64,000 nucleotides of DNA from Fischerella sp. JS2 (lineage in GTDB: Bacteria > Cyanobacteriota > Cyanobacteriia > Cyanobacteriales > Nostocaceae): the NCBI RefSeq assembly GCF_032393985.1, contig NZ_CP135918.1, forward strand, positions 6,635,724 through 6,699,723, given 5' to 3'. Under the pieces are notes generated by a model, which was given only the letters and a program-made list of their open reading frames with translations, made no database searches and was not told the origin of the DNA. Shown in pieces: positions 48,029 to 61,916 of the stretch (the stretch's first letter is position 1; every line of letters starts with the position of its first letter). A program made the position numbers and the translations under genes.

Positions 48029-49213
48029 TCAGGTTGGTGTTAGCATGAGCAATTGGTCTTTTAGGAGCGATCGCACTTGCTTTAACTCTAGCTGTACATC
48101 ATCCCGCAAAATTTCTGCGACTGTTTTGTTCCCCTCACAGGCTTGCAGAAATTTTAATTCGGCTGCCGATAAGTGTACGATTTGGTAGTCGTAATTGAAT
48201 ACACACTGGCTCGGAAACCCATCTATACAGGGATTACGCTCAGCAATTGCTGCCATTAAAGCACCATCGTTTGACCAGTCGGCTTTGGTGATGGGTAGAC
48301 GACCAAGAAAAAATTCGTAGTGGGTGACTTCTGGGTCTAGCAATTCTATCAGACGGTAAAGTTGGCGATCGCTCAATTCACCTGCCCTGACCATCAATTC
48401 CGGTGCTTTGCCCAAAAGTCGCTCCAATTGCCAGAAACCAGGATTTGAGAAGCCGATAAACTCTAATCCGGAAGCGTCGATGAGTTCAAACAGCGTGTCT
48501 ATATTGTAATCAATTTCTTGAGGATGGACATACATGTCAGCAAAGCATTCATCTCGCTGATTTTCCAAAGACCAGCGCTCTCTTTCTCGCTTGACAATTC
48601 TATTGTTTTCTGGTAGTGAGGCAAAGATCTGTCGCCCTACTTGGACACCATCACGATAGTCACCGCGTTTTTCACCTTGAATCAGGGCGATCGCTTTTTG
48701 CATGAGTTGAATTTCCCAGCGTCCTAGTTCCCCGTACACAAAAATATGCATTAAGCCGCCTGGAGCTAGTTTACTCGCTAAGGCTTGAATACCGCGAATC
48801 GGGTTGCTTAAGTGATGCAGTACCCCCACACAGTTAATGAAATCAAACTCACCTGAAAGGTGTGCCACATCGTAAAGACTGAGGTGATGGAACTCGACGC
48901 GATTTGCTCCTGAGCGTTTGCAGCGTTCTCTGGCGACATCCAAAGCACCAGCACTCAGATCAATTCCGACTACAGAAGCATGAGGGTTGAGGTGAACTAA
49001 ATACTCTGTTCCTACTCCTGTACCACAACCAGCATCTAAAATGCGGATGTCTTGCCTTTTGGGTTTTTGCCCAGTGCAGAAGTTATAAGCGGCTAACCAA
49101 TTCCAGCGCCAGTTGTAGCCAGGGGGTGGTTCATCCAACAACGGTTCTGGTGGAAAAGGATAGGTATCGTAGAGTTTCGCAACAGCAGTACTAACAGTTT
49201 GGGAGTCGGACAT
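48029..49213 (-). CDS. Class I SAM-dependent methyltransferase
   Basis: A 394-residue enzyme. An N-terminal cap (VAKLYDTYPFPPEPLLDEPPPGYNW) leads to the AdoMet motif I, ILDAGCGTGVGTEYL, near residue 58, the acidic motif II VVGIDLS, and the post-I segment FINCVGVLHHLSNP. The C-terminal 130 residues include a helical region ending SAAELKFLQACEGNKTVAEI, resembling a winged-helix PqqD-like module. The substrate is not known. It is on the same strand as the atp genes but separated by a repeat-filled gap. Confidence 0.88.
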   Translation of the reverse strand: MSDSQTVSTAVAKLYDTYPFPPEPLLDEPPPGYNWRWNWLAAYNFCTGQKPKRQDIRILDAGCGTGVGTEYLVHLNPHASVVGIDLSAGALDVARERCKRSGANRVEFHHLSLYDVAHLSGEFDFINCVGVLHHLSNPIRGIQALASKLAPGGLMHIFVYGELGRWEIQLMQKAIALIQGEKRGDYRDGVQVGRQIFASLPENNRIVKRERERWSLENQRDECFADMYVHPQEIDYNIDTLFELIDASGLEFIGFSNPGFWQLERLLGKAPELMVRAGELSDRQLYRLIELLDPEVTHYEFFLGRLPITKADWSNDGALMAAIAERNPCIDGFPSQCVFNYDYQIVHLSAAELKFLQACEGNKTVAEILRDDVQLELKQVRSLLKDQLLMLTPT

Positions 49214-49313
49214 AACAAGCTTTCATGGCAGCATTTTTGAGTTTAACGCTTGTGGTTGTCAAATGCGATCGCCTACTGTTTACCAAAAACTTTAGTTCTT
49301 GGCTGATAGCAGA

Positions 49314-49405
49314 AGTCCACTAAAGTGGACTCAATGTAGCTTCTTAGTCTTGATATTCAGTCCGTTTCAACGGACTTAAGCTATTAGCTTGCAATTCCAA
49401 TTGCA
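49314..49405. repeat. Triple-hairpin dispersed repeat
   Basis: Three perfect small palindromes in a row: AGTCCACT/AGTGGACT (49314-49331), AGTCCGTT/AACGGACT (49359-49376) and TGCAATT/AATTGCA (49390-49405). The element resembles a known multi-hairpin repeat of Nostoc genomes and lies between divergent genes. Confidence 0.75.
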
Positions 49406-49450
49406 GGCGGACTTTCAAAAATTCGCTAACAATACTATTTCAAGCCACAA

Positions 49451-50182
49451 ATGATTTTTAATCAATCAGAATTTGACCTGCGCTGCGAATGGGGAGATCA
49501 CGGTGTCACTCAACTTGCTCCCATTAGCGATGTGGTTGTGATAGTTGATGTTTTGTCTTTTTCTACTTCTGTGGAAATTGCCACAAACAACGGCGCGATC
49601 ATTTTTCCCTACGACTGGAAAGATGAGTCAGCACTTGATTATGCCAAATCTTTACAGGCGCAATTGGCAAGCGATCGCACTTCTCAAAATAGCTATTCTC
49701 TCTCACCTGCATCGCTAACAAAAATTCCAGCAGAAACTAAACTGGTTTTGCCATCACCTAATGGTTCTTCCCTGACTTTACAAACTGGTAAAACACCTAC
49801 TTTAGCTGGATGCTTACGAAACTGCGAAGTGGTGGCTAAATTCGCTCAAAAATATGGTGCCAAAATAGCAGTTATTCCCGCAGGTGAAAGGTGGAGAGAT
49901 GGTAATCTAAGACCTGCATTTGAAGATTTGATTGGTGCAGGGGGAATTCTTAGTTATCTCAATGGCAATTTATCACCGGAAGCAGAAATTGCTGTGTCAG
50001 CTTTTCATGCTGTTAAGAAGAATTTGTTAGCGTCTTTGAAAAAATCTAGTTCTGGCAAAGAATTAATTGCCCGTGGATTTGAATCAGATGTAGAAATCGC
50101 AGCCGCTTTCAACGTGAGTGATTGTGTACCTTTGTTTACGGGAAATGTCTATGTTAAACAATCGCTAGTTTTTAGTGAATAG
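49451..50182 (+). CDS. comB: 2-phosphosulfolactate phosphatase family protein (ComB)
   Basis: A 243-residue ComB-family phosphatase. It has VVIVDVLSFSTSVEIATNNGAIIFPY at the start, the glycine-rich LPSPNGSSLTLQTG and VIPAGERWRDGNLRPAFEDLIGAGGIL, the family's metal-binding core. In methanogens it makes sulfolactate for coenzyme M. In cyanobacteria that pathway is absent, so its true substrate is unknown. It appears to be monocistronic. Confidence 0.88.
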   Translation: MIFNQSEFDLRCEWGDHGVTQLAPISDVVVIVDVLSFSTSVEIATNNGAIIFPYDWKDESALDYAKSLQAQLASDRTSQNSYSLSPASLTKIPAETKLVLPSPNGSSLTLQTGKTPTLAGCLRNCEVVAKFAQKYGAKIAVIPAGERWRDGNLRPAFEDLIGAGGILSYLNGNLSPEAEIAVSAFHAVKKNLLASLKKSSSGKELIARGFESDVEIAAAFNVSDCVPLFTGNVYVKQSLVFSE

Positions 50183-54095
<3,913 letters not shown>

Positions 54096-54234
54096 ATCAG
54101 TGACCAGTTATTAGTGAACAGTTAACAGGAGTATGGTGGGGATTAGCGTAATAAACGCTTTCTACCCATTGCTCAACACTGTTTACTGATAACATCACTG
54201 ATAAAAGCTGAGCATGTAAGAGAGATGGGGAATC

Positions 54235-54266
54235 AGGGGAGAAAATTCTCCCCTAATTCTTCTTTG
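54235..54266 (+). terminator. Terminator after apcE
   Basis: A perfect palindrome AGGGGAGAA / TTCTCCCCT with a 2-base centre is followed by AATTCTTCTTTG. It lies 140 bases after the apcE stop. The rest of the gap to apcA is the apcABC promoter and leader, with GGAGG at 54552 as ribosome site. Confidence 0.7.
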
Positions 54267-54565
54267 TAATCTTTCGTAACATTGTTTTCAGATTGTGATT
54301 AGGGAAGCAAACATGAAAAAGAATGTTACAAACTGTTAAAAGCAGTCATAATTGCTCAGCATAATGCCCGAAAATAATTCCGGAAGGTAGCTGAGTTCCA
54401 AAGCTTGCGTAATTACGATTACTCAGGCAGTCTCGAAACATAATAGCTTCAGTAGTTATTTGACTGTTGAATCTAGAGAACGAGAAAATAAAGCTACTAT
54501 TAAAGCGTTAAGTCGCACCAGTGTAATCTAAATTCTGGTTTCATTAGTACTGGAGGAATCCATTA

Positions 54566-55051
54566 ATGAGTATCGTCACGAAAGCGATCGTGAATGCAGA
54601 TGCAGAAGCCCGCTACCTCAGCCCCGGCGAACTGGATCGGATCAAGAGCTTTGTTACCAGCGGTGAGCGCCGTCTGCGTATTGCTCAAGTTTTGACCGAC
54701 AACCGCGAGCGGATTGTTAAGCAAGCTGGTGATCAGCTGTTCCAAAAACGCCCTGACGTTGTATCTCCTGGTGGCAATGCTTACGGTCAAGAAATGACCG
54801 CTACCTGCTTGCGTGACCTGGATTACTACCTCCGCCTCATCACCTACGGTGTAGTTTCTGGTGATGTGACCCCCATCGAAGAAATTGGCGTTGTAGGCGT
54901 TCGTGAAATGTACAAATCTCTCGGCACTCCTATCGATGCTGTTGCAGGCGGTGTAAGCGCAATGAAGAACGTTGCTGCTTCTTTGTTGTCTGGTGAAGAC
55001 GCTGCTGAAGCTGGCGCTTACTTTGATTACCTCGTTGGTGCTATGTCGTAG
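54566..55051 (+). CDS. apcA: Allophycocyanin alpha subunit
   Basis: A 161-residue core phycobiliprotein. The bilin Cys near residue 81 is in [18 protein letters not shown]. The sequence is canonical from [20 protein letters not shown] to [15 protein letters not shown] ribosome site lies 9-14 bases ahead. Codon use is strongly biased, as expected for an abundant protein. Confidence 0.99.
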   Translation: MSIVTKAIVNADAEARYLSPGELDRIKSFVTSGERRLRIAQVLTDNRERIVKQAGDQLFQKRPDVVSPGGNAYGQEMTATCLRDLDYYLRLITYGVVSGDVTPIEEIGVVGVREMYKSLGTPIDAVAGGVSAMKNVAASLLSGEDAAEAGAYFDYLVGAMS

Positions 55052-55116
55052 GTGAAACTGTTTCTCCTGTTGAAACAGAAGTATTGCAATACGGTTGGAA
55101 ATAAGGAAATAACAAC

Positions 55117-55602
55117 ATGCAAGACGCAATTACCGCTGTAATTAACTCTTCGGACGTTCAAGGTAAGTACCTCGATACCGGAGCTCTCGAGAAGCTTAAG
55201 AGCTACTTCTCAACTGGCGAACTGCGCGTACGTGCTGCTACCACCATCGCTGCTAACGCTGCTGCGATTGTGAAAGAAGCTGTAGCGAAGTCCTTGTTGT
55301 ACTCTGACATTACCCGTCCTGGCGGTAACATGTACACTACCCGCCGTTATGCAGCTTGTATCCGTGACTTGGATTACTACCTGCGTTACGCTACCTACGC
55401 TATGTTGGCTGGCGATCCCTCCATCCTCGACGAGCGTGTATTGAACGGTTTGAAAGAAACCTATAACTCCTTGGGTGTACCCGTTGGTGCAACCGTACAA
55501 GCTATCCAAGCAGTTAAAGAAGTAACCGCTAGCTTGGTTGGTCCAGACGCTGGCAAAGAAATGGGTGTTTACCTAGACTATATCTGCTCTGGCTTGAGCT
55601 AG
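55117..55602 (+). CDS. apcB: Allophycocyanin beta subunit
   Basis: A 161-residue partner of ApcA. The bilin Cys is in [17 protein letters not shown], and the conserved methylatable Asn region precedes it ([11 protein letters not shown]). The gap to apcA is 65 bases, so they are co-transcribed. The length is standard. Confidence 0.99.
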   Translation: MQDAITAVINSSDVQGKYLDTGALEKLKSYFSTGELRVRAATTIAANAAAIVKEAVAKSLLYSDITRPGGNMYTTRRYAACIRDLDYYLRYATYAMLAGDPSILDERVLNGLKETYNSLGVPVGATVQAIQAVKEVTASLVGPDAGKEMGVYLDYICSGLS

Positions 55603-55828
55603 GAGCTAGTTTGCGCTTAATAATTTAGGTGCGACTTAAGTGAAGGTCTGGAAATCGATCATGAGTGCTAGGGCGTTTTATTGCTTATCAAGCTAAATTA
55701 ATGAATGATGAGTATTAACGATCTGGTATTGATGGTTGATTTCCAGACTTGGAGTGAATAAAGATAGTTTTGCACTCAGAATTTTGAAATAAAAAAGTTT
55801 TCACCTTCGCCACTGGAGATTTAAGACT

Positions 55829-56032
55829 ATGAGGATGTTTAAAATTACTGCTTGTGTTCCTAGCCAAACTAGAATTCGTACTCAGCGGGAATTGCAAAAT
55901 ACTTTCTTCACTAAATTAGTTCCCTATGACAACTGGTTCCGTGAACAGCAACGTATTCAAAAAATGGGTGGTAAAATCGTTAAAGTAGAATTAGCTACTG
56001 GCAAGCAAGGAACAAATACTGGTTTAGCTTAA
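55829..56032 (+). CDS. apcC: Phycobilisome core linker LC (7.8 kDa)
   Basis: A 67-residue CpcD-family core cap protein: MRMFKITACVPSQTRIRTQR, then ELQNTFFTKLVPYDNWFREQ. It stabilises allophycocyanin trimers. It follows apcB by 226 bases; a hairpin-poor spacer suggests a partial read-through unit. Confidence 0.97.
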   Translation: MRMFKITACVPSQTRIRTQRELQNTFFTKLVPYDNWFREQQRIQKMGGKIVKVELATGKQGTNTGLA

Positions 56033-56075
56033 TTTAATTCCTAATTGACCAAACTATTGATTGTAGGGAGTTGTG

Positions 56076-56100
56076 AAGAGGTCAAATAGACCTCTTTTTT
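56076..56100 (+). terminator. Rho-independent terminator of apcABC
   Basis: A perfect 8-base stem AAGAGGTC / GACCTCTT with a 5-base loop, running straight into TTTT. It lies 43 bases after the apcC stop codon. Confidence 0.85.
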
Positions 56101-56259
56101 GTGTTGCTAGTAGTCTGGCAACCTAACTTTGAGGGGTTAAATAAAAAAACCGCAGGGGAAGCAGCGAAAAGTTTGTAGACGCGCAGCATCCCGGAAGGAA
56201 CCTCAAAGCTCTTCAACAGACAGCGCAGAGGAAAAAAGAGAAAGAGAGGATCAAGACCA

Positions 56260-59200
56260 CTAGCGTAAATAAGACGAAATACAGGTTGGGGTTGTTTTAG
56301 TTTGCAATTCTTCTATTTTCAATCCTTCTGTGGAAGGCGGATCGTTCAATCGCCGATTCATGTTTACATTTGGAGTTTCAGAAGTTAAATAAAGGATGCC
56401 CTTATAAATCAATTGATAAAGCCAATCTTTATTAATTGCCGTTGCATAGGCTGCCCATTTAGGCTGGCATTTATTGATATCTTGCAACAGACGGTACATT
56501 TGTTCACTGATGGGGTAAGTAGTGAAATAGGGATTATTCGGAGAGAATAACTCGATTTGACGCTCTCCTGTTCTGGGGTTAGTCTCCAGTCTGAATCGTA
56601 AATCAGGAGACAGCGCTAGAAAGTAATCGTCGATCTGTTGTTCTTCTAATAACTGCCGTTGGTGGAAATATTCCTGTACTTGCTGGTGAATTGGCTGATT
56701 GGGATTGTGGATTGTGCGACTGTAATAGGAACCTTGATGAGTTGCATCGACCTGATAGATGAGAATATAACCAAAGTTAACAGCCTTTAAACCTGTAGTA
56801 TGAAAATTCTCCAGCCACTGGTCTAACTTAATGTTGTATTGCTCTAACGTCTGATTAAAAGGTGTGTGGCAGTGGGGAGCTGAAAACAAAATATCATTGC
56901 GATCAGCAGTATTCAGTATCAATGTGTGGGCTGATCCTCCTTGCCACCACTGCCCTAGTTTAGATTCATATTCTTGGAGATTCACTAAATCTGTAACAAT
57001 AAACAGCTTACCTTGAGGTGCAAGTTTGTTTGCACTTTCAATAATAATTCGAGCCAAAATTTCTTCACCACCTGTACCCCCATCACGAAAGCAACATTCC
57101 TGACTAGGGCTAGGAACAAAGGGGGGATTTGCCAAAATTGTATCGAAATAACCTCCGGCTGGTTCGTAAAGATTTCCGAGATAAAAGTTAATATTACATA
57201 TCCCATTCAGTTGAGTGTTAAATCGGGCAAAGCGAATTGCCCGTGGATTAATATCAACTCCGATAACTTCTTGGGCATAACGACTTGCCACTAAGCTTTG
57301 AATTCCACTACCACAACAGAGATCCAAAACTCGATTGACTGGATATTGGGGAGCTGTGTAAACCAATCCCATACTATCCATACCTACGTACATGACAATA
57401 TCTTCATCAAAATGATCTTCTGCCAATATCATGTAGCGATGATCTGTAGCCACATACAGTCCCGCGACGGCAAATAAATCGACTCGTGAAGCCCAATCTT
57501 GCTCACGCTGAATTAACATGCCCAAGCTACATAGAGTTGAGAATACCTCATCCCCAAAAATTTCTTGTAGTCTGGATTTTGTCAATGCACACCGCAGTAA
57601 GAACAGACGAATCAAGTCTCCTAGTATGGATTGAGGTAGACGGTAGCGATCATAGTAGTGTAGGTATGTCGGCTCAATTTGTTGCTGGGAAGAAACACCC
57701 AACAAATTGCAAATATTAGCTTCGTTGTAGCCCGCTTGGTGTAAACATTCATACAATTTGCGTAGAATCCGTTGGGCAGAGAAGTTTTCATTCTCAAAAG
57801 GTGCAAAGGTTTGGTCTGACGCTGAGGGTAATGGGGAATCTTGAGGTAATGGTTTAACGCAGGAGTATGCAGGTTCTAATCTGTAAATACCGAGTTGTTG
57901 CTTCGCCCATTCAATCCTTTGGGTGAATTCAAAGTGAGTCAAACGCAAATCAATTCGCATTTGTTCTAGCCAACTCTCAGGCGCATTCAGAACAGCTAGC
58001 AATAGCTTGACTTCCTCAAAGGTATAGGTTGAGGGCGGTACTTGCTGCTTGAGATCGACAAAAGTAGATTTACTTAGAGGGTTTAGTAATAAAATTACAT
58101 CGCTGGAAAGCTTGGTTTGGAAGAAACCGTAAAAAGGTGTCTTAGGAAAGAGCAAACTTGTTTCTTTATATTGAGCGCCCTTAGCAGAGAGTACTTGTAA
58201 TTCTTCTAGAGACCAAGGACAGCCATCGGTTTGGCCAAAGAATAATGCCTGATCAAGCTTTGCCATTAAATCAGTGACATCGGGAACACCTGGAGGAAGT
58301 CCATAAGGAAGCACAACATCACCAACTTTTGCCAAGTGATCCTCGTAACTATGAATGGGAACACGGCGTTTGCAGATCCAGAAGTTCTCCAGCGCTAAAT
58401 AATCAATATCCGTTCCTAAGAATGTAGCGATCGCCTCCAAGGGCGTTTCCACAATCGGTTGTCCTGCAACATTAAAGCTTGTATTAAGTAATACAGGTAT
58501 TCCCTGTCGTTCTTCCACTAATTTGTAGCATAGTCGATAAAAGTATGGATTGTCCTGCTCTGTTACTGTTTGCACTCGTCCCGTCCCATCCACATGAGTC
58601 ACGGCTGGGATCTGCTCGTGAAACTCCGGCTTTATCGGCGATACGAGCAGCATAAAAGGTGCAGCCACATTTTGTTCAAATACCTGGGAAACGGCTTCTA
58701 AAGGAATGACTGGTGCAAAGGGACGAAATGCCTCACGGAATTTTACCCTCATATTCAAAATATCTTTCATGCGTTTGAAAGTGGGGTCAGCGATAATCGA
58801 CCGATGTCCCAACGCTCGGGGCCCATACTCTGCACCTCCTTCAAAGCGAGCCACCATACTGCCTTGTGCCAGCACTTGAGCGCTACGAGTAATCATCTCA
58901 TTTGGGGTTAACTCCTCAACTTCAATGGAGTCTTGGAAGTGTCGAATAGCTTGACGCACTTGATCAAAGTCATAAAGGCGACCAAGGGTTGCCCGAGTCA
59001 AGGGTACTCGCTTCTGTCCAGCGCTGATCGTGTTGTATGCCCATAAGGCGCAACCAGCAGCAATCCCACTATCACCTGCTGCTGGAAAGATAAAGATATC
59101 ATCTAGTTGGAGTTGCCGTAATAATTCGTAGTTAGCAACAGAGTTCAAGCCTACACCACCAGCAATACAAAGTTTTTGCAGTCCTGTGCGTTTAATTGCC

Positions 59201-60042
59201 AGACTGACAATATGCAACAATGCTTGTTCTAGTTCTTTCTGCACCTTATATGCTAGGTCAACCAGATAAGGGCGGAGATAAGGTTTGCCTTCTCCTGTGT
59301 CATAGCGTTTTTCCAGTGCAGCGACTTCCAAAAAGATATCGTAGGCAGAAATTTTCAGGCTAAAAGATTCTTCAGTTGTCTGAATCCAGCGATGCCAGTT
59401 GGGTTGTTCTCCTCCAAAAGGAGCCAAACCCATGAGTTTTCCTGCTTCCGCGTGCTGAATCTGATCACCAACTTGGGTGACAAACCCAGCTTTACGTGTG
59501 ATGTACTCATAAACAAAACCGAGGGTTGAAAGTTGAGCCAAGTGAGCTGCTACTGTCTCATTATGCAGCGTTGTAATTGTCTGTCCTCGTCCCTCGTATA
59601 GAGTATAAGATTCAGTGTAATGAGCAGGGGTAGTACTACCTGAAGCATCGACGACCAAGATTAGAGCTTGATCAAATCCAGAAGGCCAGTAGGCTGAGTA
59701 AGCATGAGCCAAGTGATGACTGGGAATTCGTATCACTTTATCCACGATCTCAGCAGGCAGTACTCGGCGGAGAATATCAGGCGCGCAATCGTGACCAGGC
59801 ATATTTGCAGTAATTGTTGCCAGATCACTCAGGGTAATGTTGCAGGCATCCAAGCAGTAACGCACGGCTTCCGCCGGAATTTGCATTTGGGCAGCCACAC
59901 CAGGAGAATGGAGCATGTATCCAGGACTATATTTGTGGCGATCAAGCCTTTCTTGTTCAATTGCGACTACAATTTCACCATCTTTTGCGATCGCAACTGA
60001 TCGCTCATGTCCTAAATTAATTCCCATATGATATTGTGTCAT
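56260..60042 (-). CDS. Carbamoyltransferase (NodU/TobZ family) fused to a SAM methyltransferase
   Basis: A 1260-residue fusion. Residues 1-560 form a Kae1-like carbamoyltransferase: metal-binding HHLAHAYSA at 109, GGVGLNS at 295, YGPRALGHRS at 406 and LNTSFNVAGQPIVETP at 519. This domain makes carbamoyl-adenylate and carbamoylates a hydroxyl. Residues about 560-770 are unassigned. Residues about 770-900 look like a helical cap, and 900-1095 a class I methyltransferase with RVLDLCCGSG at 904 and ANPPFVPSP at 971. The NPPF motif is typical of N-methylation at planar groups. A C-terminal winged-helix-like stretch (about 1140-1220) may bind a carrier or peptide. The product could be a carbamoylated, methylated small molecule. 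The gene is 136 bases downstream of a sensor kinase on the same strand. Confidence 0.85.
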   Translation of the reverse strand: MTQYHMGINLGHERSVAIAKDGEIVVAIEQERLDRHKYSPGYMLHSPGVAAQMQIPAEAVRYCLDACNITLSDLATITANMPGHDCAPDILRRVLPAEIVDKVIRIPSHHLAHAYSAYWPSGFDQALILVVDASGSTTPAHYTESYTLYEGRGQTITTLHNETVAAHLAQLSTLGFVYEYITRKAGFVTQVGDQIQHAEAGKLMGLAPFGGEQPNWHRWIQTTEESFSLKISAYDIFLEVAALEKRYDTGEGKPYLRPYLVDLAYKVQKELEQALLHIVSLAIKRTGLQKLCIAGGVGLNSVANYELLRQLQLDDIFIFPAAGDSGIAAGCALWAYNTISAGQKRVPLTRATLGRLYDFDQVRQAIRHFQDSIEVEELTPNEMITRSAQVLAQGSMVARFEGGAEYGPRALGHRSIIADPTFKRMKDILNMRVKFREAFRPFAPVIPLEAVSQVFEQNVAAPFMLLVSPIKPEFHEQIPAVTHVDGTGRVQTVTEQDNPYFYRLCYKLVEERQGIPVLLNTSFNVAGQPIVETPLEAIATFLGTDIDYLALENFWICKRRVPIHSYEDHLAKVGDVVLPYGLPPGVPDVTDLMAKLDQALFFGQTDGCPWSLEELQVLSAKGAQYKETSLLFPKTPFYGFFQTKLSSDVILLLNPLSKSTFVDLKQQVPPSTYTFEEVKLLLAVLNAPESWLEQMRIDLRLTHFEFTQRIEWAKQQLGIYRLEPAYSCVKPLPQDSPLPSASDQTFAPFENENFSAQRILRKLYECLHQAGYNEANICNLLGVSSQQQIEPTYLHYYDRYRLPQSILGDLIRLFLLRCALTKSRLQEIFGDEVFSTLCSLGMLIQREQDWASRVDLFAVAGLYVATDHRYMILAEDHFDEDIVMYVGMDSMGLVYTAPQYPVNRVLDLCCGSGIQSLVASRYAQEVIGVDINPRAIRFARFNTQLNGICNINFYLGNLYEPAGGYFDTILANPPFVPSPSQECCFRDGGTGGEEILARIIIESANKLAPQGKLFIVTDLVNLQEYESKLGQWWQGGSAHTLILNTADRNDILFSAPHCHTPFNQTLEQYNIKLDQWLENFHTTGLKAVNFGYILIYQVDATHQGSYYSRTIHNPNQPIHQQVQEYFHQRQLLEEQQIDDYFLALSPDLRFRLETNPRTGERQIELFSPNNPYFTTYPISEQMYRLLQDINKCQPKWAAYATAINKDWLYQLIYKGILYLTSETPNVNMNRRLNDPPSTEGLKIEELQTKTTPTCISSYLR

Positions 60043-60177
60043 TGCTTTATCTCCTCACTCAACAACCATCACTAAATCGAATATTTCTGCCCAACTATTT
60101 CCAGCAAAAGATTTCTATCGGACTACCATTACAAGTAGAGTTAATAGTTTTAACTGACCCAGTATCAAAATCAGGTT

Positions 60178-61641
60178 TTAGTGTGAAAGCGAGACTGGCA
60201 GCTTAATCAAAAACTCCGTTCCCTTGCCTAACTCCGAGGAACACTCCAATATCCCACCATGCTTCTCTACAACTATTTGATAGCTAATAGAAAGACCTAA
60301 CCCTGTCCCTTTACCCACAGGTTTTGTTGTGAAAAATGGATCAAATATTTGCTTTCTAATTTCTTCTGTCATGCCGATACCATTATCAATAATCCGAACT
60401 GCAACATGCTCATCTGCAATGACTTCTGTGTGAATTTTAATAGTAGGTGTAAAGGAAGATTGTTCCTGATCTCCTTCGTACATTACCTGATGCTGAATTT
60501 CCCCATTACTTAGTTGGCTTGCACAACAAAACAAAACGGCATCAATGGCATTGCTGAGCAAGTTCATAAATACTTGATTCAGTTGTCCTGCATAGCACTC
60601 TACCTGCGGCAATTCACCGTATTCTTTAATCACATGAATAGGGTTATGATTTATTCCATTCAGACGACTTTGTAAAATCATTAAAGTACTGTCAATTCCT
60701 TCATGGATATCAACAGGTTTAATCTCCGCCTCATCTAAACGGGAGAAATTACGAAGTGACAATACAATTTCGCTTATACGCTCCGCCCCTATTTGCATGG
60801 AAGACATAATTTGAGGCAAATCAGCTAGTAAAAAATTTAAATCTATCTTCTTGATCTTTTTCTGTATTTCTTCTACAGGAGTAGAATAGTGCTGCTGATA
60901 AAGACAAATTAAATCCAATAAATCTTTGACATACTCATTTGCATGAATTATGTTGCCATAAATAAAGTTAATTGGGTTATTAATTTCATGGGCAATTCCA
61001 GTAACTAACATGCCTAAACCTGACATTTTTTCGGCATGAATCAGTTTAGTTTGAGTTTGTTTCAGTTCTTTTAAAGTTGCTTCTAGCTGCTGTTTTTGCT
61101 GCTTCAATTGCTCTCTTGATTGGAGAAGTGTTGCTTCTGTTTGCCTGCGTTCACGATTCTCAACCCGAAGTTGCTCAATTCGCATCTGTAACGCTTCATT
61201 TGCCTCTTTCAAAGCAGCCTGTGCCCGTTTTCGGTCAGTGATATTTGTTAAAGAGCCACATATTTCTCCTGGATCTTCGGAACGAGCGGCTAATTCTAAC
61301 CAGATAATCTCTGTATTCTTATGATGAAAACGTAATTCCCAACAGGCAACATCTTGTTTAGTATCTATTTGAGCCAAAAAATTCAGCCAAAGCTTTCGAT
61401 CCTCAGCATGGAGATAATCATCAATTGGGCGATTCAAACATTCTGATGCACTATAACCTAAGGTAAGTGTCCAGGCTTTATTCAGAAGTGTAATATTCCC
61501 TGCTTTATCACACTTAAATACAATTTCACGCAGATTCTCGACCAATTCCCGATAACGTCGTTCTGATTCTGATATTTGCTCAATTAAACGGTACTGAATC
61601 TGTGTGTGCAGTTCATTATCAACTAAAAACTCTGGCTTCAT
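60178..61641 (-). CDS. PAS-domain sensor histidine kinase, soluble
   Basis: A 487-residue cytoplasmic kinase. A PAS domain (about 25-145, [20 protein letters not shown] to [13 protein letters not shown]) is followed by a coiled coil (about 145-210), then HisKA with [16 protein letters not shown] and the same long spacer as the kinase at 16.4 kb. The ATPase boxes are [35 protein letters not shown] and GTEFLIKLP. No membrane helix or response regulator is present. It sits between the isochorismatase-like gene and the carbamoyltransferase fusion, all on the minus strand. Confidence 0.92.
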   Translation of the reverse strand: MKPEFLVDNELHTQIQYRLIEQISESERRYRELVENLREIVFKCDKAGNITLLNKAWTLTLGYSASECLNRPIDDYLHAEDRKLWLNFLAQIDTKQDVACWELRFHHKNTEIIWLELAARSEDPGEICGSLTNITDRKRAQAALKEANEALQMRIEQLRVENRERRQTEATLLQSREQLKQQKQQLEATLKELKQTQTKLIHAEKMSGLGMLVTGIAHEINNPINFIYGNIIHANEYVKDLLDLICLYQQHYSTPVEEIQKKIKKIDLNFLLADLPQIMSSMQIGAERISEIVLSLRNFSRLDEAEIKPVDIHEGIDSTLMILQSRLNGINHNPIHVIKEYGELPQVECYAGQLNQVFMNLLSNAIDAVLFCCASQLSNGEIQHQVMYEGDQEQSSFTPTIKIHTEVIADEHVAVRIIDNGIGMTEEIRKQIFDPFFTTKPVGKGTGLGLSISYQIVVEKHGGILECSSELGKGTEFLIKLPVSLSH

Positions 61642-61825
61642 AAATTTGTTTCATAAAATTATATGAGCTTTTTCGGATGATATAACAGTAAGGAAAATTC
61701 AATCATCTCTTTCAAAAACGTGACTAATTACTGTTAAAAAATTCAAGCAACTGGAAAATATTCTTTGTCAATTCTTATTTCTGATCTCTATTTATTTTCA
61801 CAACAACAGTAAAAATGATTAAATA

Positions 61826-61850
61826 GAGTGAAAATGTAGTATTTTCACTC
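61826..61850 (-). terminator. Terminator of the isochorismatase-like gene
   Basis: A perfect 10-base stem GAGTGAAAAT / ATTTTCACTC with a 5-base loop. On the minus strand it is followed by TATTTAATCATTTTT. It separates this gene from the downstream kinase. Confidence 0.75.
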
Positions 61851-61916
61851 AAATTTTATTCAATTGCATGAATATTTTAATAAATAATTGTCAGAAAAAT
61901 TTATCATGAAACCAAC

